A DNA stretch of 64,000 nucleotides from Sphingorhabdus sp. 109 (GTDB taxonomy: Bacteria; Pseudomonadota; Alphaproteobacteria; Sphingomonadales; Sphingomonadaceae): assembly GCF_902506555.1 (NCBI RefSeq), contig NZ_LR732707.1, forward strand, positions 2,255,290 through 2,319,289, given 5' to 3'. The notes below the pieces were generated by a model. That model saw nothing but the letters and a program-made list of their open reading frames with translations, was not told where the DNA came from and did not search any database. Below are positions 18,898 through 27,999 of the stretch, piece after piece. Every line of letters begins with the position of its first letter. Position 1 is the first letter of the stretch. Made by a program: the position numbers and the translations under genes.

Positions 18898-21171
18898 TCA
18901 ATCGAATTTTCCGCTTTTGGGAAAGCCCGTTGGCGGCAAGCGGCCGGCGGCACCGCGCGCAACCCGCCACATGGTTAGATCATTCTCGGTCCGCGTCCGG
19001 CCGGTTTCTCCGCCCATCGTCCAGCTCAGGCCCTCTTCCAGTCTGAACACGATTGCATCAGACAGTCCGCCATCCTTGTAGCGTTGCAGCATGACGCCCT
19101 GTCCCCTGGCCATTTCCGGCATTTCGGACAGCGAGAAGACCACCAGCTTGCGGTTTTCGCCGATTGCCGCGACATGATCGGCATTTTCCGGTACCGGGCG
19201 GACCACGAGCAGACGTGCGTCGCCCTTCAGATTGGCAACCTGACGACCCTTTTTCGTTTCGGCCACGACATCGGAAATATTCGCGACAAAGCCGCGTCCC
19301 CAGGTCGAGGCGAGCAACAACTTCGCCTTCATGTCCGCCACCATCAGCGCAATCGGTTCGGCGCCCGGTTCCAGATCGACCATCGATCCTACCGGCTCGC
19401 CAAAGCCGCGCGCACCGGGCAGCTTGTCTGCACCGATCGTATAGAAACGCCCGTTGTCACAGCACATCAGCAGCTTGTCGGTGGTCTGCGCGTGGAAGGA
19501 AAATTTTGGACCATCACCTTCCTTGAACTTGAAGCTGTCCGGTTGCGACAAATCGGCATGGCCCTTCATCGCCTTGATCCATCCGCGCTGCGACATGATG
19601 ACCGTGACCGGTTCTTTTTCGATAAAGGCCTCGAGCGAGATTTCCCGCGCCGGCGCAGCCTCGATCAGCATCGTCCGGCGCTTGCCGAGTTCGGTATCCT
19701 CGGCATAGAGCTTGCGCAATTCGGCCAAATCCTTCTTCAGCCTTGTCTTCTGTCGCGCCGGGCTGTCGATAAGCTTTTCCAGCCCGTCGCGTTCCTCGAG
19801 CAGTTTGTCCCGCTCGTTGCGCAATTCCATTTCTTCCAGCTTGCGCAAGGACCGCAGGCGCATATTGAGGATCGCTTCGGCCTGACGATCGGTCAGATTG
19901 AACTCGTCCATCAGCATCGGCTTGGGTTCATCATGGTTGCGAATGATCTCGATCACGCGGTCGAGGTTGAGATAGGCAATGATATAGCCTTCGAGCAGTT
20001 CCAGCCGGGCATCGATTTTTTCGAGCCTGTGCTGCGAGCGGCGGACCAGCACTTCGATCTGGTGAACGATCCATTGTTTCAGCACTTCGCTGATACCCAT
20101 CACCTTAGGCACACGGTCCTTGTCGAGCACATTCATGTTGAGCGAGAAGCGGTTTTCCAGATCCGACATGCGGAACAGCGCGTTCATCAGATCCTCGGGA
20201 TCGACCGTCCGGCTCTTCGGTTCCAGAACGATCCGCACCTCTTCATCGGATTCATCGCGGATATCGGTAAGGATCGGCAGTTTCTTGTCGGCGATGATCT
20301 GGGCAATCTGCTCGATCAGCTTGCCCTTCTGCACCTGATAGGGAATTTCGGTGACGACAATCTGCCATGCGCCGCGCCCCTCGGCGTCTTCCTTCTCCCA
20401 CTTGCAGCGCACCCGCATCGCGCCACGGCCGCTTTCATAGGCCGCGTCGATCACCGATTTCGGATCAACCAGCGTCCCGCCGGTAGCGAGATCGGGTCCC
20501 TTGATAATCTCCATGATCTCGGCATGTTCAGCCTTGGGATTCTCGATCAGCAATGTCACCGCATCGATAATCTCGTGCACATTATGCGAAGGAATGCTGG
20601 TCGCCATACCCACAGCGATTCCACTGGCGCCATTGGCGAGCAGATTCGGGAACAGTCCGGGCATGACCTCGGGCTCTTCATCCTCGCCGTTATAAGTGGG
20701 CTTGAAGTCAACCGTGCCTTCGTCGAGCCCGTGCATCAGCTCGATCGCCGTGCGGGTCAGCCGGGCTTCGGTATAACGATAGGCAGCGGCATTATCGCCG
20801 TCGATATTGCCGAAATTTCCCTGACCGTCGACCAGCGGATAGCGCAGAGAGAAAGTCTGGGCGAGACGGACCATCGCGTCATAGACCGACTGGTCACCGT
20901 GCGGGTGATATTTACCGATCACATCGCCGACGACGCGGGCGCATTTCTTGTAACCCTGCGACGGATCAAGTTTGAGCAGCCGCATCGCCCACAGGAGGCG
21001 GCGATGCACGGGCTTCAGCCCGTCGCGCAAATCCGGCAGCGACCGCGCCGTGATTGTCGACATCGCGTAGATCAGATAGCGTTCGGAAAGCGCCGCATCA
21101 AAGGGCGCTTCGACTATCGCGTCAAATTCATCTTCGGGTTCTTCGGGCGGGGCTTCGGTTACATCACTCAT
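18898..21171 (-). CDS. parC: DNA topoisomerase IV subunit A
   Basis: ParC is the cleaving subunit that decatenates sister chromosomes together with ParE. The 757-residue length and the C-terminal beta-pinwheel (about residues 520-740) fit ParC rather than GyrA. No GyrA-box of the usual form is visible. The active-site tyrosine is Tyr133 in YRYTEARL. The quinolone region reads KYHPHGDQSVYD (87-98), with Gln94 where E. coli ParC has Ser80; I believe Gln is usual in alphaproteobacterial ParC. The N-terminal 25 residues are an acidic tail. The gene stands alone on its strand. Confidence 0.95.
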   Translation of the reverse strand: MSDVTEAPPEEPEDEFDAIVEAPFDAALSERYLIYAMSTITARSLPDLRDGLKPVHRRLLWAMRLLKLDPSQGYKKCARVVGDVIGKYHPHGDQSVYDAMVRLAQTFSLRYPLVDGQGNFGNIDGDNAAAYRYTEARLTRTAIELMHGLDEGTVDFKPTYNGEDEEPEVMPGLFPNLLANGASGIAVGMATSIPSHNVHEIIDAVTLLIENPKAEHAEIMEIIKGPDLATGGTLVDPKSVIDAAYESGRGAMRVRCKWEKEDAEGRGAWQIVVTEIPYQVQKGKLIEQIAQIIADKKLPILTDIRDESDEEVRIVLEPKSRTVDPEDLMNALFRMSDLENRFSLNMNVLDKDRVPKVMGISEVLKQWIVHQIEVLVRRSQHRLEKIDARLELLEGYIIAYLNLDRVIEIIRNHDEPKPMLMDEFNLTDRQAEAILNMRLRSLRKLEEMELRNERDKLLEERDGLEKLIDSPARQKTRLKKDLAELRKLYAEDTELGKRRTMLIEAAPAREISLEAFIEKEPVTVIMSQRGWIKAMKGHADLSQPDSFKFKEGDGPKFSFHAQTTDKLLMCCDNGRFYTIGADKLPGARGFGEPVGSMVDLEPGAEPIALMVADMKAKLLLASTWGRGFVANISDVVAETKKGRQVANLKGDARLLVVRPVPENADHVAAIGENRKLVVFSLSEMPEMARGQGVMLQRYKDGGLSDAIVFRLEEGLSWTMGGETGRTRTENDLTMWRVARGAAGRLPPTGFPKSGKFD

Positions 21172-21398
21172 GGCTTGAGCGATAGCAGGGTGGATTCATG
21201 CTTGGTAGTGGGAAATTGGACCCGGCAGTGTGAGACACGGTTTCCACGGACCAATTTTCAAGGCCCGGCCCCTGCATTGTCCGGGATGAGGCTCATGATT
21301 GCCCTGCAGGCTGGTTGTCACAACCCAGGACAGATCGTTGACGATGTAACAGCATCTCATTAGCGTCGGAGTCCTCCGCGGAACGAGGAACCTAAGCC

Positions 21399-22313
21399 AT
21401 GCGTTTTTCATTATTTGCCATCATGATGGCTTTCGCTTTAGGCGCATGCAGCAACGGCGGTGAATCCGGCACCGAACTGCAGTTGGCGGAAGAATCGGCA
21501 GACGCATATTCTGTCGAAGAGCCCCTTGTCCGGGATTCGGAAAGCGCCAATAGCACCGCGGAGGCTGGCGACATCCCGGTTTCGGTTCCACAGATTGCCT
21601 ATAGCTATCAATATGACTTTCGCCTTCCAGCCTCGGAAATTGCAAAGACTCAACGGGCTCATGTCGAATTGTGCGAAAAACGCGGCCCGGAAATCTGCCG
21701 CGTCCTGAATATGGACAATAGTGGCGGAGAAGGTGATTATGCCACGGGCATGCTGAATATCGAAGTTGCGGCGCCACAAGCGCGTGCCTTTGGCGAGCAG
21801 CTCGCCAAAGCGGTCGACAACAACGGCGGGAGCCAGATTGCGACATCGATAAGCGGCGAAGATCTTTCCAAGCAGATTGTCGACACGGAAGCACGTCTCC
21901 GAAGCCGGAGTTTATTGTCGCAGCGCCTGACTGAACTGCTCCGGACCAAGGAAGGGAGCGTGGCGGAACTCGTAGAATCCGAGCGCGCGGTTACGCAGGT
22001 CAATGAGGAAATCGATCAGGCCCGCGGTTGGCTGAAGGAAATGCGCGGACGCGTGGCATTCAGCAAGATCGTGATCAACTACCAGTCCGCGGCGCCCGGT
22101 TCTGGCGGTTTCTCAAGGCCAATTCGAGAAGCTTTTGCCGGCATCGCCTCGGCACTCGGTTCTTCGATCGGTGCCGCGATCACATTCCTTGCCATCAGCC
22201 TGCCTTGGATATTGCTATTGTGGATCGGGATTTACCTGCGTCGCAGATTCAAGGCACCGGACCGCACATTCTGGGGGCGGCGGATTGAAGTCGCCGCATC
22301 ATCGGACGATTGA
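21399..22313 (+). CDS. DUF4349 lipoprotein
   Basis: The 304-residue protein starts with a signal peptide and lipobox (ALGAC, lipidated Cys about residue 17). A periplasmic DUF4349 domain follows (about 60-230), with a long helical hairpin around ISGEDLSKQIVDTEARLRSRS and VTQVNEEIDQARGWLKEMRG. A C-terminal membrane helix (about 250-285) ends in a basic stop-transfer RRRFKAPDR. DUF4349 proteins are envelope proteins of unknown role. GAGGA precedes the ATG. It lies 120 bases before purC on the same strand, but a functional link is not evident. Confidence 0.82.
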   Translation: MRFSLFAIMMAFALGACSNGGESGTELQLAEESADAYSVEEPLVRDSESANSTAEAGDIPVSVPQIAYSYQYDFRLPASEIAKTQRAHVELCEKRGPEICRVLNMDNSGGEGDYATGMLNIEVAAPQARAFGEQLAKAVDNNGGSQIATSISGEDLSKQIVDTEARLRSRSLLSQRLTELLRTKEGSVAELVESERAVTQVNEEIDQARGWLKEMRGRVAFSKIVINYQSAAPGSGGFSRPIREAFAGIASALGSSIGAAITFLAISLPWILLLWIGIYLRRRFKAPDRTFWGRRIEVAASSDD

Positions 22314-22434
22314 TTGCGCCGCCATTCACTTTGGCATATAGGTCAGGTTCAACGCCCCGGTTCAATCGAAATCGCACGATTCGGTTCTCCGGGGCATGAT
22401 TTTTGTCGCTCTCTTTGCGAAGTGGAACCAAGCA

Positions 22435-23211
22435 ATGTCCCGTCGTCGCCAGATTTACGAAGGTAAGGCCAAGATTCTTTACGAAGGTCCCGAGCCCGGC
22501 ACGATCATCCAGTATTTCAAGGATGATGCCACCGCCTTCAACGCCGAGAAAAAGGGCACGATCAACGGCAAGGGCGTGATCAACAACCGGATCAGCGAGC
22601 ATATTTTCACATTGCTCGGCCATATCGGTATCCCCAGCCATTTCATCCGCCGCCTCAATATGCGCGAACAGCTGGTCAAGCAGGTCGAGATTGTACCGAT
22701 CGAAGTGATTGTTCGCAATGTCGCGGCCGGCTCCCTTTCCAAGCGCCTCGGCATCGAAGAAGGGACACCCCTGCCGCACACCCTGCTTGAATATTGCTAC
22801 AAGGATGATGCGCTTGGCGATCCGCTGGTCGCGGAAGAGCATATCGCCTGTTTCGGCTGGGCGAGCCAGGAGGAAATGCAGGATATCTCCGCGATGGCGA
22901 TCCGGATCAACGATTTCATGGCCGGCATGTTTGCCGGGATCGGTGTGAAGCTGGTTGATTTCAAACTGGAATTCGGACGTGTTTTCGAAGGTGATTTTTC
23001 ACGGATCATACTGGCTGACGAGATCAGTCCGGATGGATGCCGACTGTGGGACATCAAGACCAACGAGAAGCTGGACAAGGACCGGTTCCGTCGCGATTTG
23101 GGCGGAGAAGCCGAGGCTTATCAGGAAGTTGCCAGACGGCTTGGACTGTTTCCGGAAGGCAGCAGCGAAGTGACCGACCTTAATAGCGAACGGAAAAAGC
23201 GCGGCAAATAG
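22435..23211 (+). CDS. purC: SAICAR synthase (purine biosynthesis)
   Basis: PurC ligates aspartate to CAIR using ATP, the eighth step of de novo IMP synthesis. The 258-residue length is typical of the bacterial enzyme. Signature segments are [14 protein letters not shown] at the N-terminus, [18 protein letters not shown] and VDFKLEFGR with [12 protein letters not shown]. The ATG at 22435 gives the usual [10 protein letters not shown] start; 13 further codons are open upstream but lack similarity. In related genomes purC is normally followed closely by purS and purQ; here a lipoprotein/Slam pair intervenes. Confidence 0.95.
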   Translation: MSRRRQIYEGKAKILYEGPEPGTIIQYFKDDATAFNAEKKGTINGKGVINNRISEHIFTLLGHIGIPSHFIRRLNMREQLVKQVEIVPIEVIVRNVAAGSLSKRLGIEEGTPLPHTLLEYCYKDDALGDPLVAEEHIACFGWASQEEMQDISAMAIRINDFMAGMFAGIGVKLVDFKLEFGRVFEGDFSRIILADEISPDGCRLWDIKTNEKLDKDRFRRDLGGEAEAYQEVARRLGLFPEGSSEVTDLNSERKKRGK

Positions 23212-23354
23212 CTGCTACAGCCGCTTCAGCATGCGATGTCCCGGGCGTTTCCCGGTCGGGTGCGTCGAAGTGAAACCGGCGATGGTTTACGCCAAATTAA
23301 CCATTGTGCTGATAGCACGACCCTCATGTGGAACCCATGTGAGGAATTATTCCG

Positions 23355-24608
23355 ATGCGCCTTTTGATTTTGCTCGCCAGTACAACGATGCTTGCCGCCT
23401 GCGGCGGCGCCGGCCCACAATCTGCCGGAAGCAGCGCCACCCCGACGGGCGGCACGGGCGGTGGCACCGACAACGGGACCGCACATACATTTGTCGATCC
23501 GACCGAAGCAAAAACCTATACGGCAGTGGGCTCGTCGCACAGTTACCAGTCCAGCGTGGAGGATCCGGGCAGCGCCGGCCAGCAACGGACAGTACGCCAA
23601 ACTCGCCAGAACAGCCAATTATATCAGGGCGATGCCACGACGGTTCGCAATTCGAACCTGACCATCGCCTATGACCCCCGCGACGCGATCTTCAATGTCA
23701 GCTTTACCAACGGACTGGCCGGAACATCGGGCGCCAGCCGCTTTCAGGATCCGCTGCACCGCACGGATTTCGGCGGCGCTATCGAACCACAGGTCGGCAC
23801 ACCGGATCTGGGATCGACGATGTGGAATATTCAGGGCGTCCAGTATCTGGAGTCCGGCTCTTCCAATAATGTGACCCAGGCACGACCGGTGGTTGGTGCA
23901 CCCGCGGAGTTTCTTTTCGATCTGATCGACCAGACGCAGGCCGGAAGCTACGACGCAACGACATTCTTTTACCAGCTTCCCGGCACCGACACGCAATATG
24001 TAACCTTTGCCGGTTACCTGAGAAACACCGCATCGGTAAGCTATGATGGCGACACCGGCCTGACAACGCAGACCAGCACGCTCGAAAGAGGCGCTTTTGC
24101 CTATGGCGAAGTGACAGCCAATGATGATGTACCGACCAGCGGTACCGGCACATTCGACGGCACCATGCTGGCGACCATGGTCTTCAACGACCAGCCGGAT
24201 ATTACCGGCAACAGCGACACTTATATGCAGTGGATCGCGGGCAACGCATCGACCAGCGTTGATTTCGGGGCGAATACTTTCTCGCTGTCACTGGACGGAC
24301 TGGTTGGTGCGCCAACGTTTGACGGCACGAGCGGTCAGCATAGTGTGCTGGAGGGAGCAGGTTTTTTCGCCAATGGCGGCGGCGACATCAATCTGGTGTC
24401 CGCAGGCGGCTTTTTTGGCCAGTTTAACGAGGCCTGGTTCATCAATCCGGACAGCTCGAGACTTGACCTTGTGATCGCAGGGTCCAGCATCAACGGCGCT
24501 TTTTACGGACCGGATGCTGCAGAACTGGGGGGTGGCTATCGTATCGTCGGCGGAACGCCTGACGAGCGGATCGATATTCTGGGAACCTTTGTTGGCAAGC
24601 AGCCCTAG
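23355..24608 (+). CDS. TbpB-like surface lipoprotein, probable Slam substrate
   Basis: This 417-residue lipoprotein has a signal peptide with a lipobox (MLAAC, Cys16) and a Gly/Thr/Pro-rich tether to about residue 45. A beta-rich body of unknown type follows (about 60-260), then a C-terminal eight-stranded barrel of the transferrin-binding-protein B/HpuA kind (about 265-417). The key match is FYGPDAAELGGGYRIVGG near the end, the standard last strands of such barrels, with FFANGGGDINLVSAGGFFG before them. It is followed 8 bases later by the Slam gene. Surface exposure is inferred from that partner. The ligand may be a metalloprotein or heme carrier, but no TonB receptor is nearby. Confidence 0.78.
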   Translation: MRLLILLASTTMLAACGGAGPQSAGSSATPTGGTGGGTDNGTAHTFVDPTEAKTYTAVGSSHSYQSSVEDPGSAGQQRTVRQTRQNSQLYQGDATTVRNSNLTIAYDPRDAIFNVSFTNGLAGTSGASRFQDPLHRTDFGGAIEPQVGTPDLGSTMWNIQGVQYLESGSSNNVTQARPVVGAPAEFLFDLIDQTQAGSYDATTFFYQLPGTDTQYVTFAGYLRNTASVSYDGDTGLTTQTSTLERGAFAYGEVTANDDVPTSGTGTFDGTMLATMVFNDQPDITGNSDTYMQWIAGNASTSVDFGANTFSLSLDGLVGAPTFDGTSGQHSVLEGAGFFANGGGDINLVSAGGFFGQFNEAWFINPDSSRLDLVIAGSSINGAFYGPDAAELGGGYRIVGGTPDERIDILGTFVGKQP

Positions 24609-24616
24609 AGGCCAAC

Positions 24617-26035
24617 ATGCGTAATGCCGCCACTCTGGTCAAAGCCGCAGCGCTCACCTGCGTAACAATCGCGGGGCCCGGTGAGGCCCGGGCCGCAGCA
24701 CCTGTGGCACTTCTGTCTGACGGCGCCACCGAGATTGCATCCAGTGTCGAGCGGACCTGCAACACCGACGGACAATGCAACCTCCGGATTACGCCACAAC
24801 AGCTTCTGGCCCAGGCAGAAGCGCTTGTTCAGCAAAGAAACTATCAGGCGGCCCTGCCGCTGGTCGATGCTCTGGGTCAGGTTCCCGAGCTACAGATGCA
24901 GCAGCAGTTCCTCGCCGGCTATATCGCCATCGAAACCGGTGATCTCAAAGGCGCAATTCGGAAATTCCGGTCGATTCTGGACGAAAATCCGGGACAGACC
25001 CGGGTGCGACTGGAACTGGCGAGAGCCTATTTGCTAACCGGCAAGGAAGCGAGCGCGGACTATCATTTCCGGCTTGCCCAAAATGATGAAAATCTTCCGG
25101 ACGAAATCGCCAGGACCATCCGCAACACGCGCAGCATTTTGCGCGACAAGCGTATCTGGCGATTCAGTTTCGATTTCGGCTTCGCGCCGGATAGCAATAT
25201 CAACGGCGCAACCGACGCCGAGTCGATCGACATAAACTTTGGCCCGATCAAATTGCCGTTGCAGCTTGACGACAGCGCCCGCGAACGATCCGGTATCGGT
25301 CAGACTGCAGGCTTTTCCGGGGGCGTCCGCGTAAAGGCTAGCGACCGGCTGGCGCTATTGTTCGATGCTGACAGCAAAATCGTCAACTACAAGGGCAAGG
25401 CGTCCGACGACATCGTCATCCAGGTTGCCGCCGGTCCGGAATTGCGGATTGCCCGCTACAGCAGCGTCTCGCTGCAGGCGGTTGGACTGCAGCGCTGGTA
25501 TGGCGGCCGGCTCGCCACCCGCGAATATGGCGGCCGCGTCGGATATCAACAGGCGCTCAGCGAGGGCCAGAGAGTGGGCGTGGAACTGGACGCGCGGCGC
25601 ACGGAATCCCAGCTCAGCAATTCCTATAGCGGCTGGCAACTGGGCGCGAACGCTACCTATGAACATCTAGTCGGCAAATCACTAATTGCCTCGGCCAGCC
25701 TTTTCGCGCGCCGCGACCTGCTCAACGCTGACGGATTTTCCAGCGTCAACTATGGTGTCAATCTGGGGCTGGGCGGAGAATTGCCGCTGGGCCTGAATGC
25801 CGGGGTTTCTGCCAGCGTCAGCCGGTCTGAATTCGATGCGCCGCTGCTGCTTTATTCTACAGAAAAAAGACAGGATTGGCGTGGATTCGCCCGTGCCTAT
25901 ATGGGCAGCCGCAAGATCAGGTTTCTCGGCTTTTCACCCTCGGTCGACTATGTCTACTCACGGGTGGACAGCAATTATGATCTATATGAAATGAGCCGGC
26001 ACCGTGTGAACTTCAAATTTGCCCGCTATTTCTGA
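24617..26035 (+). CDS. Slam outer-membrane translocator (type XI secretion, DUF560)
   Basis: This 472-residue protein resembles surface lipoprotein assembly modifiers (Slam), which carry lipoproteins across the outer membrane. A signal peptide ends near residue 26. Helical repeats of TPR type cover about 50-160 (LVDALGQVPELQMQQQFLAG, IRKFRSILDENPGQTRVRLE). The rest is a barrel domain that opens with the Slam-typical FGFAPDSNING and ends with VDYVYSRVDSNYDLYEMSRH and a terminal Phe. AGAGG precedes the ATG. Family recognition is by motif; its cargo is presumably the preceding lipoprotein. Confidence 0.82.
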   Translation: MRNAATLVKAAALTCVTIAGPGEARAAAPVALLSDGATEIASSVERTCNTDGQCNLRITPQQLLAQAEALVQQRNYQAALPLVDALGQVPELQMQQQFLAGYIAIETGDLKGAIRKFRSILDENPGQTRVRLELARAYLLTGKEASADYHFRLAQNDENLPDEIARTIRNTRSILRDKRIWRFSFDFGFAPDSNINGATDAESIDINFGPIKLPLQLDDSARERSGIGQTAGFSGGVRVKASDRLALLFDADSKIVNYKGKASDDIVIQVAAGPELRIARYSSVSLQAVGLQRWYGGRLATREYGGRVGYQQALSEGQRVGVELDARRTESQLSNSYSGWQLGANATYEHLVGKSLIASASLFARRDLLNADGFSSVNYGVNLGLGGELPLGLNAGVSASVSRSEFDAPLLLYSTEKRQDWRGFARAYMGSRKIRFLGFSPSVDYVYSRVDSNYDLYEMSRHRVNFKFARYF

Positions 26036-26153
26036 CGCGATAATGCGGCAATCACGCATGTGGCCATGCCAATTGCCGTTCTAACTCTTGCCCCGGCTAA
26101 ACTTGGCGCTATAGCATGGCGTTGTTGATGACCGCAAAACGCGAGGGCGCAGG

Positions 26154-26408
26154 ATGAAAGTCAGAATATTCGTTACGCTGAAACAGGGCGTATTGGACCC
26201 GCAGGGCAAGGCCATCCATCACGCTCTGGAGAGCCTGGACTTTTCCGGCGTCAACGATGTGCGCGCCGGCAAGCTGATCGAGCTCGACCTAGACCCGTCC
26301 GTCGGCCGCGAAGAGATTGAGAAAATGTGCGACAAGCTGCTCGCCAATACCGTCATTGAAAATTATGATATCGAGATGCCGGAATCCGCACTGGAGACCG
26401 TTTCCTGA
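26154..26408 (+). CDS. purS: FGAM synthase small subunit PurS
   Basis: PurS bridges PurL and PurQ in the formylglycinamidine ribonucleotide synthase complex, the fourth step of purine synthesis. The 84-residue length and sequence ([20 protein letters not shown], then LIELDLD) are standard. Its TGA shares bases with the ATG of purQ (TGATG), so both are translationally coupled. The 118-base gap to the upstream Slam gene probably holds a new promoter, since the purC message is interrupted by the type XI pair. Confidence 0.94.
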   Translation: MKVRIFVTLKQGVLDPQGKAIHHALESLDFSGVNDVRAGKLIELDLDPSVGREEIEKMCDKLLANTVIENYDIEMPESALETVS

Positions 26409-27064
26409 TGCAATCTGCGGTGATCGTCTTTCCCGGTTCAAACTGTGATCGCGACATGGCCGTCGCGCTGGAAACGGTGTCGGGGAAAAAGCCCCACATG
26501 GTCTGGCATGGCGACAGCGAACTGCCGGCGGGACTGGATGTCATCGCGGTGCCCGGTGGCTTTTCCTATGGTGATTATCTGCGATCCGGCGCTATGGCTT
26601 CGCGATCCAATATCATCAAGCCGGTAATCGAAGCCGCCACGCGCGGCGTAAAAATTCTAGGCGTGTGCAACGGCTTTCAAATCCTCACCGAGACGGGGCT
26701 GTTGCCCGGCGCGCTGATGCGCAACAGCAACATCCATTTCGTCTGCAAGGATGCCGCGCTCGACGTGGTCAACAGCAATACTATTTTCACGTCGGGCTAT
26801 GATGAAAAGACGCCCGTGTCGATCCCGGTAGCCCATCATGACGGTAATTTCTTTGCCGATGATGAAGTGCTGGACCGGCTGGAAGGGCAAAATCAGGTGG
26901 TCTTCCGCTATCGCGACAATATCAACGGATCCTCGCGCAACATTGCGGGCATTGTCAACGAAGCGGGCAATGTTCTGGGTATGATGCCGCATCCGGAGCG
27001 GGCCATTGACGAGAAACATGGTGGCACCGACGGACTGGCCCTGTTTGAAAGCCTGCTCAGCTAG
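26408..27064 (+). CDS. purQ: FGAM synthase glutaminase subunit PurQ
   Basis: PurQ is the glutamine amidotransferase that supplies ammonia to PurL. The class I triad is visible: nucleophile Cys87 in GVCNGFQ, and the His/Glu pair in MMPHPERA near residue 194. The N-terminal phosphate-binding SNCDRD segment and the oxyanion-loop [12 protein letters not shown] also match. The 218-residue length is typical for the small PurQ of alphaproteobacteria. It overlaps purS by one base. PurL is not in the window. Confidence 0.95.
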   Translation: MQSAVIVFPGSNCDRDMAVALETVSGKKPHMVWHGDSELPAGLDVIAVPGGFSYGDYLRSGAMASRSNIIKPVIEAATRGVKILGVCNGFQILTETGLLPGALMRNSNIHFVCKDAALDVVNSNTIFTSGYDEKTPVSIPVAHHDGNFFADDEVLDRLEGQNQVVFRYRDNINGSSRNIAGIVNEAGNVLGMMPHPERAIDEKHGGTDGLALFESLLS

Positions 27065-27375
27065 CCCGCCGCAGCGACCCGGGTGGGATCACTAGCCCCC
27101 CGTTTCGAGAACCTGCAGCGCAACGACGATCCGATGCGTATCCCGAAAACGTCCGCAATTTCCTATCGCGAAGATTGAAGCGGCACGCATTCGGCAATAG
27201 CACCATGATTCATCATCGCCGACAGACTCGGTTCAAGACCGCAATGCGTATCCGGATGAGCGCGCTTGTGTCCCATTGTGTGACACGGCTCCCTGCCCCG
27301 TAATTTTATAGAGCGGAAACGAAAAAGGGCCGGTCCGAAGACCAGCCCTTTCCGATATTGGTAGCAGTGTTGCTA
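27065..27375. other. Intergenic region after purQ
   Basis: The 311-base gap separates convergent purQ and the OmpA-like gene. It contains the OmpA-side terminator (27321-27351) and otherwise no gene. A short T-loop-like ggttcaagacc near 27230 is not part of a tRNA, because no cloverleaf can be built around it. The sequence atgcgtatcc occurs twice (about 27132 and 27245), without evident meaning. Confidence 0.5.
27321..27351 (-). terminator. Rho-independent terminator of the OmpA-like gene
   Basis: On the minus strand a 12-base stem (27324-27335 with 27340-27351, one mismatch, loop of four) is followed by a T-rich run at 27326-27321. It lies 24 bases past the stop of the OmpA-like reading frame, in the correct orientation for ending that transcript. 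Confidence 0.8.
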
Positions 27376-27915
27376 TTAGTTGCCGGAACCAGGTCCGTAC
27401 ATAACTTCAACACGACGGTTCTGAGGCTCACGAACGCCGTCTGCGGTTTCGACGCGAGGACGCGATTCACCGAAGGCTTCGCTCGAGATAACGCCGCTGC
27501 CGATGCCGCGCGATTCAAGATACGCACGAACAGCTGCGTTACGACGCTGGGACAGACCGACGTTGTAGCTGGCAGAACCAGATTTGTCAGCGTGACCAGC
27601 CAGCATGACCTGAGCCGAACCACAATCGCCATATGCGGTAACCGCATTGTCGAGAACCGAAGCCGCTTCCGGAGTGATATCCGACTGATCCCAGTCAAAG
27701 AACACAATGTAAGGGCCAGGCGCACATACAGCCGCTGGTGGTGGCGGTGGTGGCGGTGGTGGCGGTGGTGGCGGCGCCCCACCCGCTAATGGCTCCCCTA
27801 CAAATTGTGTTTCCGTCGAAAGAAACACAATTTCCGTCCGAGACAGCCGGTGAGGGTAATTTGACCCTCTTAATTTCCAGCCTAGACGGGGATCAGTTTT
27901 TTCGTGTGGCAACAC
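27376..27915 (-). pseudogene. OmpA C-terminal domain with poly-Pro linker, barrel missing
   Basis: The last 120 codons encode an intact OmpA/MotB peptidoglycan-binding domain: YIVFFDWDQSDITPEA, MLAGHADKSGSASYNVGLSQ and a C-terminal REPQNRRVEV. A run of 13 prolines precedes it. In sphingomonads such a linker normally joins an N-terminal signal peptide and eight-strand barrel of about 200 residues. Here, upstream of the prolines, the frame holds only about 45 unrelated residues, no signal peptide, and a TTG start. The recognisable part is 27376-27780. A deletion at the 9-base repeat encoding proline, or an assembly collapse there, would explain it. A short expressed form cannot be excluded. Confidence 0.65.
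27735..27775 (-). repeat. 9-base tandem repeat encoding poly-proline
   Basis: A unit of ggtggtggc (plus-strand reading) repeats a little over four times, coding for the proline run of the OmpA-like protein on the minus strand. Such repeats expand and contract easily and are a plausible breakpoint for the loss of the upstream barrel-coding part. Confidence 0.7.
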
Positions 27916-27918
27916 ACG
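27802..27918. ncRNA. Cluster of hairpins upstream of rplJ, possible structured RNA
   Basis: Three perfect hairpins occur within 117 bases: a 12-base stem with 8-base loop at 27802-27833, a 6-base stem at 27853-27870, and a 6-base stem closed by GCAA at 27903-27918. Around the second, ccgtc (27834-27838) pairs with gacgg (27885-27889), and ccgg (27847-27850) pairs with ccag (27877-27880). This inner pair works as a G-U wobble only in a minus-strand RNA. The region is the non-OmpA part of the frame above. It might be a small RNA, a processed leader or a vestige of a lost gene. Direction is unresolved. Confidence 0.35.
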
Positions 27919-27999
27919 GGTTTGCAGCCAGCGGTATTTGACGCGGCAAAGCAGCCAAAACCCCCCTTCGGATTATACAGGATTGGTTTCGGTCAATCC

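Noticed and set aside
23212-23354. A Fur-type iron box before the TbpB-like lipoprotein gene.
   Set aside because: Expected from the biology, but no convincing 19-base Fur palindrome could be found by eye in this gap.
27226-27240. A tRNA T-loop-like ggttcaagacc.
   Set aside because: No acceptor, D or anticodon stems fit around it, and the T-stem is only three pairs.
27735-27775. Regular 9-base repeat that might suggest a CRISPR or minisatellite array.
   Set aside because: It codes for the proline linker of the OmpA-like protein in frame and has no spacers.
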